NCBI GenBank assembly: GCA_036172665.1
Contig: CM069877.1
Span: 12,048,501 to 12,112,500 of the forward strand
Length of the DNA: 64,000 bases
Origin: Prosopocoilus inquinatus
Lineage: Eukaryota; Arthropoda; Insecta; Coleoptera; Lucanidae
Reading direction: 5' to 3'
The notes beneath the pieces were generated by a model. It did no database searches. It saw only the letters and a program-made list of their open reading frames with translations, and had not been told where the DNA came from. Both the position numbers and the translations under genes were made by a program. Positions 11,170 to 22,489 of the stretch are shown piece after piece. How positions within the stretch are numbered: the stretch's first letter is position 1; every line of letters begins with the position of its first letter.

Positions 11170-12110
11170 GATAAAGGCTAACAATTCTAGACCTACTAAA
11201 TTCCAGAAAATTTTCCAGCAGCCCACGTATACACCGGTTAATCTATTCTCTTACTCTTACTTGCATTAAATCCATTCGTTCTATCTCACTTTTCTACCCT
11301 GATCCATGTACCGACTCAATTATTGTAAACGCCTAATGTGAGATTACAAAATACAAATGATTTCACGGTATTTTAATTACGTATCTTTATTCGTTGATCA
11401 AAATAGCAGATTGATGAAAGGTGCATTAAGATATTAAAGAAACAATACACCGCAGTTTAATCAACTTCGTGCTTTATCAAATACCTAAACAAAACTAATT
11501 TTATTAATAGAATAAGCGTCGTCTCGGAATTAATTTTGCGACCTTGTATAACCTATCTTTTGAAAATTTTAGCAAATACAACCAAATTATAGAATTCCGC
11601 CTTTTACTTATTTATTTATTATTATTATTTTTTATTTTTATCAAGTATTGATAGAATTTAATCAGGATTATTTACGGTCGAACGGAGAGGTGTCGTCGTC
11701 GTCGGCGAGGTGTCCCTATTTCGTGATTTGATTAGACGGGATTTTACCTGTAAAAGAAAAGCAACCTGAGCATTCTGGTCATCCACGATTATTGCAAATA
11801 TCAGGTTATGTAATTTAATGCTCAATCTAGTACTATTGGTTCACCCAAAGTCAACTAAACAAATAAGTTCGGTTCACCCGAAAATTGCTATGTCCATGGT
11901 ATCCAGGTGCGCTCGTATCCCCCGCGAACGGAGAAGGAGCATGCGAAACCGTCCAACGGCTCCCCCGTGCCCTTATTTTGACAACCCACGGGTCACTAGC
12001 GCTGCACTAGCAGGTCACAGCTCTTCGTTTTCTGTTTCCTTATTAAAAGCGTCATCTGTCGGTGAGGTTTTGATTCATCGGCCAAGATAAAAAAAAATTG
12101 CATACATCCT
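11170..12110. other. No supported gene
   Basis: The left half is AT-rich and featureless. A GC-richer patch at 11670-12080 contains CGTCGTCGTCGTCGGCG and a 90-codon open frame from 11818 with no recognisable domain. It could be a unique or conserved non-coding segment; nothing in the sequence settles it. Confidence 0.35.
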
Positions 12111-12330
12111 GTACAGGCTGTCCCACTTAAGGCGGATTCTTTCGTACCTCTCTAGTTATTAATTTTACGAAAAAATGTTTCAAATGAAAATTTTATAGGA
12201 TCATGTGTAGCATATTTTAAAATTAGTTTGACGTGTACAGAGTGTTCCGTTTAACCTGGGCGTTAGGTCACTTCGTTATTTTAAATGGAACACAATATAT
12301 ATTTTTACATTTTCGGGTTCTGTTGAAAAA
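12108..12330 (+). repeat. Dispersed repeat of the ACAGGxTGT class, copy 1
   Basis: This segment begins ACAGGCTGTCCCACTTAAGG and matches 59622-59850 along most of its length. Shared blocks include GCATATTTTAAAATTAGTTT, GTTCCGTTT..CTGGGCGTTA and TTTTAAATGGAACAC. It contains the TACAGAGTGTTCC motif typical of this window's ACAGGGTGT-bounded elements. Confidence 0.6.
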
Positions 12331-12652
12331 TCAGATTCCTGTAATTATTATTTCTCAAAATGGTATTTATTGATTAAAGACTAATTTACAAATTTTACCA
12401 AAGCCTTAAGCTTGTTAAATACGAAAGCTATCAAATTTTTTCGATGTCATATGTGAAATCGTCTTTAATTAATACCATTTTGGTTTTATGGGAAAAATGG
12501 GGGGTTTGCTACTGAAGAAGAAAATCGACGACATCATTAAATCCTCGAAAACGAAAATTTACCTGAGAGTTTTTTTTTTTTGAACAATAAAAATGAAGAA
12601 ATTACGAATTTTATTACTTACAAATATTTTTATATTCCATTTTTAATGATAA

Positions 12653-12978
12653 TGTGGCGCGTCAACCGGCTTAGCGCAAGGCGTCAAGAAGTCGGTTCGC
12701 TGTTATGTGTCATCGGCCGTCACGCCACCGGGGCCTACATCGAACAGACTGGAATCTTCCAGCGTAGAGAGTTCCAGACGGCGACGAATGATATAAAATC
12801 GCCCGGAGTTGACTCACCAGTCAGTCGAGTTCGAACAGCGATCGTCGAAGTTAGATTTTAGTGTGAAAATAAATTGTTACAAATAAATTAGTTTTTAAGC
12901 TTTATTAAATTACGGTTAAGTTTTTATCGAGTGTTTTATTCGTTTAAATAAATAAACTCAAACCCTAGAAACGTAACA
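12653..12978 (+). mobile_element. Solo LTR, 326 bp, with ATAA target duplication
   Basis: It begins TGTGGCGCGTC and ends CGTAACA, with ATAA immediately outside both ends (12649-12652 and 12979-12982). Inside are a TATA box (GATATAAAAT near 12790), an initiator-like CAGTCAGTC about 30 bp downstream, a CGATCGTCG block in a plausible downstream-promoter position, and several AATAAA signals. TGT...ACA ends plus a 4-bp duplication define an LTR. No gag-pol sequence adjoins, so it is a solo LTR left by recombination. The family (Ty3/gypsy or Bel/Pao-like) cannot be read from the LTR alone. Confidence 0.85.
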
Positions 12979-12999
12979 ATAATAAATTAATTTTAGTCC

Positions 13000-13765
13000 C
13001 AAGGTATTGGTTTAGTTAAAACTAAGAATTTATGTATTGTAACGTAACCATATTCGCTTCAAATATAAGGGATAAAAGAAAGTGTTTTGTTTTTTAGTTT
13101 TCTAAAATTGTCCCTCGAAACTCAAAAAGCACAAAAAAACATATTTCAATAAATAAATTTAAAAAAATTGAAGAAAGCTTTTGTCATTATTTTTTTCTTG
13201 CCCTCAATGTGTACTTATGAAGTAATAATAATAATAATATGTGTTTATTTCAATAAAAGAAGAGTGATAAAAATCATTTCCAGAAATTGAATAGAGTCAA
13301 AGCAAACAAAAATTCTGTTGAGAATAAGAATTATAAAAAAATGAAATTCTTCGTTATTAAATTAAGCGCAAAAAAACAAACAAAAATTGTAAGTGAGTCA
13401 AGGTAACTTCTTGAAGCCAATCGTTCTTATCCAATTACACAAAATTGTGGCTCTCAAAATTTAAAAAGAGTAATAGATTGTATAGGCACCCAACCAAACA
13501 AGCAAATCAGGTTAAGATGTTTAAATGCAGTGTACCGAACGCTGGGAAGTAGAATGGGTTGCCTACTCGGAGTTACCAGATTGGGCGAAATTCCGTCACC
13601 CGAGATTACATTTCGGACATATTTGGGATTTAAAAACTTTTTTTTTTTTTTTCGCCTGGCGGCTGATTCGAGTTACCTTCGGAGAGTCGATGCAACGAGA
13701 AAATATGCCATGCGATCAGTAGTGACTGTTCACGCCTCCATTTTAATTTACGGGTCTTATATGAA
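13000..13765. other. No supported gene; includes a LINE 3'-tail-like stub
   Basis: At 13214-13260 a (TAA)n run followed by ATGTGTTTATTTCAAT resembles the 3' ends of minus-strand LINEs at 17303 and 56678, so a very short LINE stub is possible. The patch 13510-13740 is GC-richer and holds two overlapping short frames with no recognisable domain. A run of about 16 T lies near 13638. Confidence 0.4.
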
Positions 13766-15109
13766 TACAGGGTGTCCCAAAAGTGCGTTCTCGGGCTATA
13801 TCTCGATAACTACTGCAGATATAAAAGAAAGTTTCAGGACATTTTTATTTTAAAATTTAAAGGTCTACGTCATGAAATTACTTTCACCTATACAGGGTGA
13901 ATAAAAACGGCGGTACGGAATGCAACTTTATTTTATTTCAAATGGCACATCCTACATATGATGTCAAATTTGAATTGCTCATAAAATTTTGCACATTTTT
14001 TATGTACCATAATCTATGTCTAAATCTAACCGTTTTGAAGATATTTTACATTTTATCTGAAAACTATCGATTGCAGCCATTATTTTATTTATTCATATTT
14101 TGTTTATTTTGAACTTTAGAGAAAAGATTTGCGGTACAGATGTAGTTGGTACTTTAGCTTATTCTAAGCCATTATTAAATGTATTTTTATAGTTACAGTG
14201 TAAACATGGTACTAAGCAAAATATTGGAAATTTCAAAATGACATGTCTCATTTCTTAAATAGCATGCCCTACATTTTTATATCCTAAATTGTTCGTCTAA
14301 TACGGTACCTTCGTTTTTGTCATGCATGTCTTATACTTATCTGCTATATTTTCTTAAAACCCTGGACCTGTATGAATTATTTGTTTTAAAACGAGTAATT
14401 GTCTAAGGTGGCCATGGAAAACAAACGAACCAGCTGACAATAATTAGTTTACCTGTTTTCCACAGCCACCTTATACAATTATTCGTTTTAAAAGAAATAA
14501 CTCAAATGGATATAAGGCTCTAGAAAAATATTACAGATAGACATAGAACTTGCATGACAAAAACAAAAGTACTGTATTAGGCGAACAATTTAGGATATAA
14601 AAATATAGGGCATGCTATTTAAGAAATGAGACTTATGTCATTTTGAAATTTCCAATATTTTGCTTAGTACCATGTTTACCCTGTAACTATAAAAATACAT
14701 TTAATAATGGCTTAGAATAAGCTAAAGTACCAACTACATCTGTGTCGAAAATATTTTCTCTAAAGTTAAAAATAAATAAAATATGAATAAATAAAATAAT
14801 GGCTGCAAGCGACAGTTTTTAGACAAAATGTTAAATATCTTCAAAACGGTTAGATTTAGACATAGATTGTGGTACATAAAAAATGTGTAGAATTTTATGA
14901 GCAATTCAAATTTGACATCATATATAGGCTGTGCCATTTGATATAAAAAAGTTGCATTCCGTACCGCCGTTTTTGTTCACCCTGTATAGGTGAAAATAAT
15001 TTCATGGCGTAGACCTTCAAATTTTAAAATAAAAATGTCTTGAAACTTTTTTATATCTGCAGTAGTTATCGAGATATAGTCCGAGAACGCACTGTTGGGA
15101 CACCCTATA
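13766..15109. mobile_element. Foldback element FB-A, copy 1 (1.34 kb palindrome)
   Basis: The element starts TACAGGGTGTCCCAAAAGTG and ends with the complementary CACTGTTGGGACACCCTATA. The two arms (about 13766-14420 and 14460-15109) are near reverse complements throughout. Shared blocks include GTGCGTTCTCGGGCTATATC, AACCGTTTTGAAGATAT and AATAGCATGCCCTACATTTT. The centre is around 14440, where the arms meet at TAAGGTGGCCATGG and CCACAGCCACCTTA. Short frames appear in both arms on opposite strands because of the symmetry and are not genes. Related copies lie at 26909-27480, 28317-29617 and 57009-57268. Confidence 0.85.
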
Positions 15110-15940
15110 CATTATGTTTTTCTTTTTGTTTATGTCATATTTTTTCTTTCTCTTTTATTTTTTCTTTGTTCTAAGGAATTGATGCTTTGCATTTGTGGTC
15201 CGTTTCATCCTTTTATTTCCTGTCAGCCATTCTTCTCTTGTTAATACCGAATTGGTTCTCGCATTTATTTTATTGACTCCTTTTTACGTTTCTCTTCTGT
15301 TTCCTACGAGTTTTTTACTTGCAAAAACTTTCGTTTGTTTTCGTTGTTTTGGTCCACCTTAGCACCGTGTGGCACTTGTTTACTTTTTTTATACGTTTTG
15401 TGCTCTCGTATTTCTCTCTTGTTTAGTTTTATCAAATTAATTTGTCACGTTTTGTCGAGTGACGCTTTTCTACAGTTTTCTTTCGTTTTTTTACTACTTT
15501 TTTGCATGTGGAGATTCATTTGTTTTTTGTTCGTCTAGTCAACTGCTTTTTTTATGTTTGATTTTGTTTCTTCTGGTCCTTAAACTTTCGTACTATGGAT
15601 TTCTTTTTTGCTTTGCGTATTGTTGAGTTTTTTATAGTTGCTTTTCTGCGAACGTTCCAGAAAACTGACTTTTTCATTCAGCTTCGTGTTGCCAATATTT
15701 TGTTTTTGTTCTTTCTTTTGGCTTCATACCTTGTATTTTGTTGCTTTTCTTTAATATCTCTTTTGTTTTTAATTTTTTTGCGTGGTAATTTGCCTTTTTG
15801 ATTCGTCCAGAAAACTCTTGCTTTTTCATTCAACTTGGTGTTGCCAATATTTTGCTTTTGTTTTTTCTTTTGGCTTCGTACCTTGTATTTTGTTGCTGTT
15901 TCTTTCAGTTCTCTTTTGTTTTTTATTTATTTATTTATTT
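15109..15940 (-). repeat. FB-A companion segment (T-rich on plus strand), copy 1
   Basis: This 0.8-kb stretch is strongly T-rich on the plus strand. It matches the reverse complement of 27490-28317, and in both places it directly adjoins an FB-A element. Within it, a block of about 110-150 bp is repeated two to three times (ATTCAACTTGGTGTTGCCAA and GCTTCGTACCTTGTATTTTG recur near 15675-15745 and 15825-15895). The minus strand reads as lysine-rich fragments interrupted by stops. It may be the unique core of a longer composite foldback element. Its function is unknown. Confidence 0.6.
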
Positions 15941-16331
15941 ATTTTTTTTGGTATTCCATACCGTCAGCAATTTCTTTGTTTATATTTATTACTCGTATAT
16001 CTTTAATCTTTGCTTGAATTTTCTTTTGCTCCTTATTTACATTTTTTATTTATTCCTGCTAAGTAATATTTCAAATAATTTAATACAATTAATTAATTGG
16101 CGTATTTTTTTACATTTCGGCGTTTCGCGTAATTGGGTAACTTTTTGTAATGCGTTTAGCTATATTTTTCAAGATAAATCTGGCAACCCTGTGAATTTCT
16201 GCCGAACAAGGCCACTGTTTATAAACAAATACAAAATTATTTGCAATCTTGTTTTAGGCAAAAAAGGAAGCGTTTATGCAGCCAATCACACACATTCGTA
16301 AAAAGTGCATAAGCACATCATAAAAGGAACG
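15941..16331. other. No supported gene
   Basis: T-rich DNA without recognisable motifs. A GC-richer piece at 16180-16320 has no identifiable product. Confidence 0.35.
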
Positions 16332-16720
16332 TCAACGGTAAATATAATTCATTTTATTAATTACTCTGTTTTTTGCATCCCTCGCATAACCCCTCCTATT
16401 TTTTACATTACTTTGTTGATCAACATTATTATAATTTTTTTTTAATTCATGCTTCAGATAACTGGGGGGGAAAGAATAATTTAAGAAATTGATAAATAAT
16501 TGAAGCACTGTCTTGTCCGATAAAATTATTGTTACACTGCGGCCGAAACAACTAATTAATTTATAATTTTTTATAATGACGTCTTCATTTAATGCAAGCC
16601 AGTGTTCTGAAATGCAGAATATGTCAGGACGATTATTTTCCTTTGGAACTTTGTTCCTGAGACTACGAACATTCAAGTGAATTATCGTTAACTTGGCAAC
16701 TATGACAACAGGTAGCCATT
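16332..16720 (-). pseudogene. LINE B, inverted 5' part: endonuclease start and linker
   Basis: On the minus strand from 16720 the frame reads LTIIHLNVRSLRNKVPKENN, then RPDIFCISEHWLALNED. This is the start of the apurinic endonuclease domain of jockey/CR1-group LINEs (NxRSLRNK, then DIxxISEHWL with its catalytic Glu). The frame then jumps to SDKTVLQLFINFLNYSFPP and a basic stretch, which resembles the EN-RT linker, so most of the endonuclease is deleted. This piece is inverted relative to the RT fragment that follows. That geometry is expected from twin-primed integration. Confidence 0.7.
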
Positions 16721-16724
16721 GAGG

Positions 16725-17302
16725 GATGTTTATCAGCTGCCTGCATATAGACATAGGAGTACCACAGGGTTCCATACTTGGCCCTGTTTTGTTTACCATC
16801 TTCATTAATGATCTTCCGGAAGCATGTTCTGCACCTTCTAAAACGATCTTGTACGCTGACGAGACTAGCTTCGTTATTTCCGCTACAGAAATGTCCGAAG
16901 TTATTAAAAAAACTAATGACACATTAACCGAAATGAATAATTGGTGTCTAAATAATGGTTTAAAGTTAAATATCTCTAAAACTCAAGTTATGTCAGTAGT
17001 GACTAAAAATATAAATATAGATTCCTCGCCATTAATAAAATGTGATGGTACATCTCTAAAGTGCGTCCCGTACTTCAGATTTTTAGGGGTTCACATTGAT
17101 AATAAATTAACACGGAAATATCATGTGCAACTTGTGGAGAAAAAGTTAAGCAATAATGTCTTCTTAATATATCGACTTCGTAATGTAGTGACATTTGACA
17201 CATTAAGAACAATGTATTTTACTTTAATACAGTCACTTATTTCTTATGGCATTCTGTTCTGGGGTGGTTGCGCTACTGCTATGAACATTTTTGGAATTCA
17301 AT
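16725..17302 (+). pseudogene. LINE B, reverse transcriptase fragment
   Basis: The plus-strand frame reads IDIGVPQGSILGPVLFTIFI, the motif B region of LINE RTs. It then gives ILYADETSFVISA, where the usual YADD is YADE (16852-16863), which would remove a catalytic aspartate. WCLNNGLKLNISKTQVM, FLGVHIDNKL and a thumb region ending SYGILFWGGCAT follow. The frame ends where a (TAA)n run and the tail of LINE A begin. Motifs place it among jockey/CR1-like non-LTR retrotransposons. The 3' part is missing. Confidence 0.85.
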
Positions 17303-19690
17303 AATAATAATAATATGTATTTGCCCAACAGTTATAAAAACCAATTACAGAGCAAAAAAAGCGGTAGAAAATAATAAAAGATCTAAACCTACGCTACATC
17401 TAAAACTAAACCTAAATGACTGAAACTAAAACTAAAATCAGGTAGAAGTGAAAGGAAAAAGAAAGAGAAAAACGAAAGAGAAAAAAGAAAGGCAATAAGG
17501 CAAATAAATGAAAGAAGTAAGTAAATAAGGAAGTGAAAGGCACGACGAACGCAAGAAAGTGGTTATTAAGAAGAGTTAAGAGGAGGGTTGGTGTAGAAAT
17601 TGACCAAACTCTTTCTAAACGCGACGACATTTAGAATGAAGATATCAATGTTGTTACAAACATTATTGTATAGGGTATAGGCAATATTAATAGGAGAACG
17701 TATTAAAGCATTGGTATTCGGGGTAGACAAATAAAAAGTCAAAGAGTTTCTGGCGGTAATGCGCGGTATATGAAGACTAAGCTTTTCCAAGAGAGCACCA
17801 GCATCAATGAGATTATGGATCAACTTACGTAAGAAAACCAAAGCCGAGATATGTCTCCTATGAACAAGCGATAAGCTATTAAAAACCGTAAGTAGGGTTT
17901 CATGAGGAAAACCTCTAGGAGGATACACACCATATTCTTTAAACCAAAGAAACTTAAGAAACCTGCGCTGAACTTGTTCCGGGACATCTGTGTGGCAATT
18001 ATAAATCGGATACCAAATAAGGGATGCATATTGGAGTCGTGAAAGGATAAAAGCGTTAAAGAGAACAAATAAGGCAGCGGGATTAGTAAAGTCACGAGCG
18101 TTCCTGACGATAAAGCCCAAAAGCGATATGGATTTAGCTACAATGTCATTGACATGGTGATTAAACAGAAGACGGTCGTCAAAAAGAACGCCGAGATCTT
18201 TAATAACGGTGGAGTATTCCAAGGATTGACCATTTAGTTGATAATGAAACAACAATTTGCGTTTTTTACGCGAGAAGGAAATGGTTTTGCATTTGTCAAC
18301 ATTTAAAGCGAGTCGGTTAGAGGTACACCAGTCAGAAAGGGAACTTAAATCCTTTTGAAGAAGAAGGGCATCTTCTTGGCTATCAACAACACGAAATAAT
18401 TTAGCATCGTCGGCGTACATTAGGATATTGCTATGCTTGGTAAGGGACAAGGGAAGGTCGTTTATAAAAAGTATAAAAAGAAGAGGTCCTAAGTTCGCAC
18501 CTTGAGGAATACCGGAAAAGGCAGTATAAGTTCGAGAAGAAAAACCATTGTAATAAACTCGTTGGTGCCTATTCAAAAGATACGACTGCAAGAGAAGTTT
18601 CCATGGGAACTTAATTTGGAGATTAAGAGCTTATGATCTATGCGATAAAAAGCTTTAGCAAGATCTGTATAAACGACATCAACTTGAGAGCCACGGTCAA
18701 GAGATTCGCATAAAAATTGAGAGAAGCAAGCAAGATTTGTTACGGTGGAGCGCTTTTCCACGAAGCCATGCTGTTCTGGATATAAATATTGCTTAATGTG
18801 AGGATATAGGTAAGAGTATAAAATAATTTCAAAAACTTTAGAGAAATTGCAGAGTAGAGAAATAGGACGATAATTAGATATGTTTGCAGCATCGCCACTT
18901 TTAAATACAGGAATGAGTTTAGATTGTTTCCAAAACGAAGGGAAAATACCACATTTGAGAGCTTCACTGAAAATGAGAAGTAAAGGTTTCACAAACGCAA
19001 ATTTACAATCCTTCAGCAAGAAACTGGGAATTTGGTCATGTCCAGCAGTCATAGAGTTTTTTAATTTAGATAAGGCATGGAGGATATCCTCTTCAGTGAT
19101 TTCCTTGATATCTAAGTAAGTGAAAAGCTTGTTACTGTTATCAGGAATAAGTGTAGAGGAGGTAGATGGTGGAGTAAACACTGATTCAAAGAAAGAAGCA
19201 TAACCGTCGACAATCATTTGAGGACTGTCAAGGAGATTACTATTATAGAGCATACGACCAGGAATCCTCGTGCTATCTTTTTTAGATCTAACGTAGGACT
19301 AGAATTTTTTAGGATTGTCAATTAAGTCGCACTGTATATTGTTTATATATTTTTTTGAATTCGGTAGATATTTGCTTTTTGATAAGTTCACGGTATGTTA
19401 CAAAATTGTGGTAATATAGTATTTTCTTAGTGGAAGTGAATTTTTTATGATAGAAAGATTTTAAACGAATATTGTTAATAATTTCGGTCGTGAACCAGGG
19501 TGGAAAAGTTCTTCGATCGCGGACAGCGGCGTAACTGGGAACAAATTTGTTAAATAAGTTGTTCAAGATATCATAGAAATGTTGAACCAAATTATCAATA
19601 TTGGAGTAATTGTGCAGACATGTCCAGTCAACAAGAGATATGTGATGGTAAAGTTCGAGATAATTGGCATTTTTTAAATTATAACTAAAT
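17303..19690 (-). pseudogene. LINE A: jockey-like retrotransposon, 5'-truncated, RT nearly complete
   Basis: It is read on the minus strand. From about 19680 the EN-RT linker is visible (WTCLHNYSNIDNLVQHFYDI, then FPPWFTTEIIN). RT then begins with LKNSMTAGHDQIPSFLLKDC, NYRPISLLCNFSKVFE and QHGFVEKRSTVTNL. Motif A is VVYTDLAKAFYRIDH, where the usual AFD is AFY. After a frameshift near 18580 come FSGIPQGANLGPLLFILFIN, an intact MYADDAKLF, WCTSNRLALNVDKCKTISFS and a C-terminal domain ending near 17566. A stop at 19301-19299 replaces the expected codon after PKKF. The endonuclease is absent because of 5' truncation. The 3' end is a short (ATT)n tail at about 17313-17303, typical of some LINEs. 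It is the best preserved LINE in the window. Confidence 0.92.
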
Positions 19691-21030
19691 AAATAAATAA
19701 AATATGACGTATTTGGTATCAGTGTACTCAGAAAAAAATGTTCTCTTGAACTAAGCTAAGAAACACATGAGGTTCTATCGAAAAAAATGAGTCAAGAGCT
19801 AATGAAAATTTCAAATACTGTAAAAATTGCAAAAATCAAAATATCTTCAAAGGAGTGATTTTTTCGAAACACTTGATCGCATTAGATCCAAAAAATGCGA
19901 TTCATAGCTTTCTAGACTGAAAAATAAGAAAATTTTTTTTTCGTTGTCATGGAAACCAAAATTAACAATTGATACGTATTCGGACTCGTAATGCTCCGTA
20001 GATTTTAAATATGTAAAAATATATAGGGTGTTCCATTCAAAATAAGAAAGTGGATATCACTTCCGGCGAAACCGGAAGTCCTGTGACGACTGCAGTATGT
20101 CGGAAAATTCCATTTCTTGTTTAGTTTATTGTCTCCAAAATTCAGGTTAATCGTTTAATAAATAAAGATTCTAGAAGGGTGAACACATGGCGTGGGATAC
20201 CCGGTATATGCATTCTATTCCATCGAAGAATTTTTAAATGTGTAATATTGTATTTTGATTAATAGTTTTATTTTATTTTATTCTTTTTTATATACGAGTC
20301 ACTTCTTATTTTGCTGTGTTTGACAAGTCAAAAGTCATGTACATCTATTTGCAATGTTGTATGGCAATATGACCAAATATTATTATTATCATTATTAAAA
20401 ATAAAATATAATTTTTGCGGACACATGGAAAAATTCATATTTTTATCGACGTTGAGCTGTGTATTTAATAGCATTATATAAAAAAATTTAAAAAAATAAT
20501 AAGAAAATTCCCGAAGAAGCTGTCTGTGAAACGTCGACAAAAATTTTAATTTTTCCAAGCATCTGTCTACAACAAATTATATATACAATTTATTGAAAAA
20601 AAATTAAAAAAAAATAAAAAATCAAATAATTCCTCAATTAGCTGTCAAACACACAGCGAAACGTCGACAAAAATCTCAATCCTTCCAAGTGGCAATAACT
20701 TAACAAAATAATAATAATTCATTTTGTTATTTTAAAAAATTATTTAAAAATTTCAGAAATTACAACATTTCAAAATTTAACTTTTTGTTTCGTCACACTT
20801 TTGCATCTTTCGGAATACAAGAAAAAATAAATAAATAAACACCCTTCACTCATATTTTAATTATGTCTTATACGCCAATCTTCTTCTTTTTGCTGCAGTT
20901 GTATTCCACAGGTAACTAAGGAAAATAATATTTAAAAAACGACACTTTAAATTTAAATCGATCAATAACTTAATAGCGTCTTAGTGGATGCGCGGCAGGA
21001 ATTTTTAAGTTCTCCCTTAATCGAATGAAT
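19691..21030. other. No gene; dispersed repeat fragments
   Basis: At 20025-20090 a TAGGGTGTTCCATTCAAAAT stretch with ATCACTTCCGGCGAAACCGG resembles parts of the elements at 38.3 and 42.1 kb. Two copies of a block with GAAACGTCGACAAAAAT and TTCCAAG are at about 20525-20560 and 20655-20690. The rest is AT-rich without recognisable content. Confidence 0.45.
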
Positions 21031-21035
21031 CCTCT

Positions 21036-21051
21036 CCCCCCCCCCCCCCCC
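21036..21051. repeat. Homopolymer run of 16 C
   Basis: An uninterrupted run of 16 cytosines in very AT-rich DNA. Confidence 0.95.
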
Positions 21052-21274
21052 GGTCTCACTACAGGAAATAAACTTCACAATTGCGGAAGAAAAAAATATA
21101 TTACCACCGCAACAGCAGAACGGCGGAAGTAACTACGATAAAGAAAGTCACTTCATTTTGATGGAAATTTTGAAAAAAAAAAAACATATTGACAGTGGGA
21201 CATTGGTTTTACGTTTTAGATATTGTTGATTTTCTTCGTCGGTTACCAAACATTAAGTATTTAAAAATTTTTAT

Positions 21275-21400
21275 TCCAAATCGTTTTTGATTGCAGTGGA
21301 TCCCTAGAGAGAGCATCCTCTATATGTACAGCTGTTTCAGCCCTATTTTGAGCTTCGTCAGCAGAAGCGTAGCTCGAGACCTTCACCGTAAACCGAAACG
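21275..21400 (-). repeat. Dispersed repeat (GATTGCAGTGGATCC family), copy 1
   Basis: The segment contains GATTGCAGTGGATCCCT and AGCTGTTTCAGCCCTATTTT, GAGCTTCGTC. The same blocks recur at 54205-54243 and, inverted, at 56025-56105. Orientation is set relative to the 55.9-kb copy. Confidence 0.55.
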
Positions 21401-21549
21401 ACTTGTTTTTTGTTAAGTATTTCGTTCGTCTAATTTTTGATTGAATGAAAATAATTTTGATTAAATAAAAATTAAATAATTATGTAGTTTGTATGTATGT
21501 ACGTCTGTATAATTTATTCCGACCTCGTCTCTCTTTGACCAAATTCGAC

Positions 21550-22430
21550 TAATCTAGACGATTCTCTTGCGGAGGGGGTTCGTCTTATTTGGGCGCGATA
21601 TTTCTTTTTTTTTTGACGTCGTCGGGTGCCCTTAATTCGACTTGACAAGACGTGACGTGACCTGGCCGAATGCGAATGGGAACGACGATCTTGTGCAACG
21701 CGATTTCAATGGAACTCTGCGAATGACTCGGAATTTCACGAGTTGCAAGTTGCAACATCACGTCCGCTTTTGGCGTGAAATAATCATATTTGTTCATAAT
21801 AAATTCCCGGAAACAGAACATTACCTATTTACAAATAAAGCGACCCAAGAAAAAAAAAGAACAAACGCAAATATACACCGAGTGGAGGCTTTTTCTTTCT
21901 CTGTGACACAGTAAAGAATCAGAAGGTAGTAGCGCAGGCGTTCGGAACGTGCACACAACTGCGAGAGATCTTTTAATGTTGTCTCGTGCTGAAGGATTAA
22001 ACACCGTTCTCTTTCGCGCATTGATTGATATTTGAACCAGCCCTGGTTCGTGCATAACATATTTGAGTAGGCGGCAGACATACTCCCAGAGCGCTTGCTT
22101 TGTCTAACACATATAAACAGAAAACAATCAATACACGACGCACACCGGCCGCCTGCCCAAATATGTTACGCATGAGCCGTCGCTGATTTGAACCGCTCTT
22201 TCAGCTGTCATCTCGCAATATTGATCTCGCGCTTTCATGCACATATCGACACACGGCCGAGTGCTCTTGTGGCCTCACTTAATATATCGTTCACCGTGTA
22301 CCGTAATCACTCAGATCAGTATGACTACAGAATTCTGAAAGAAGTGTCTAATTTTACAATAAAAAATAAAATTATAAGAACCGAAACGAAAATAATAACG
22401 AAATATGCATAGAGTTTAATGAACAGGGAA
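21550..22430. other. GC-richer stretch with an inverted-repeat element; no recognised gene
   Basis: Composition is less AT-rich than the neighbours. Open frames of 74-90 codons show no known domain. An imperfect inverted repeat lies at 22046-22179: GTGCATAACATATTTGAGTA on the left and TGCCCAAATATGTTACGCAT on the right are complementary, as are GGCGGC and GCCGCC. This is consistent with a 134-bp MITE. The remainder could be unique regulatory DNA; nothing decisive is visible. Confidence 0.4.
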
Positions 22431-22489
22431 CCACTAACCAAAAAAAAAAACGGAAAAATCAGATGAATTTAGGGAAAAAAATTAGAGGA

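Noticed and set aside
6490..12978. The two similar LTRs as the ends of one LTR retrotransposon
   Set aside because: The DNA between contains unrelated elements and no gag-pol. The right LTR has its own ATAA duplication, and the left one is truncated and differs upstream.
13897..14937. Similar 67-74-codon peptides on both strands (also at 27085 and 28421)
   Set aside because: They are readings of the palindromic foldback arms. The similarity reflects DNA repetition, and there is no conservation beyond that.
15335..16301. Several frames encoding very hydrophobic Phe/Leu-rich peptides that look like membrane proteins
   Set aside because: They arise from T-rich low-complexity DNA, differ between the two copies of the repeat, and have no domain.
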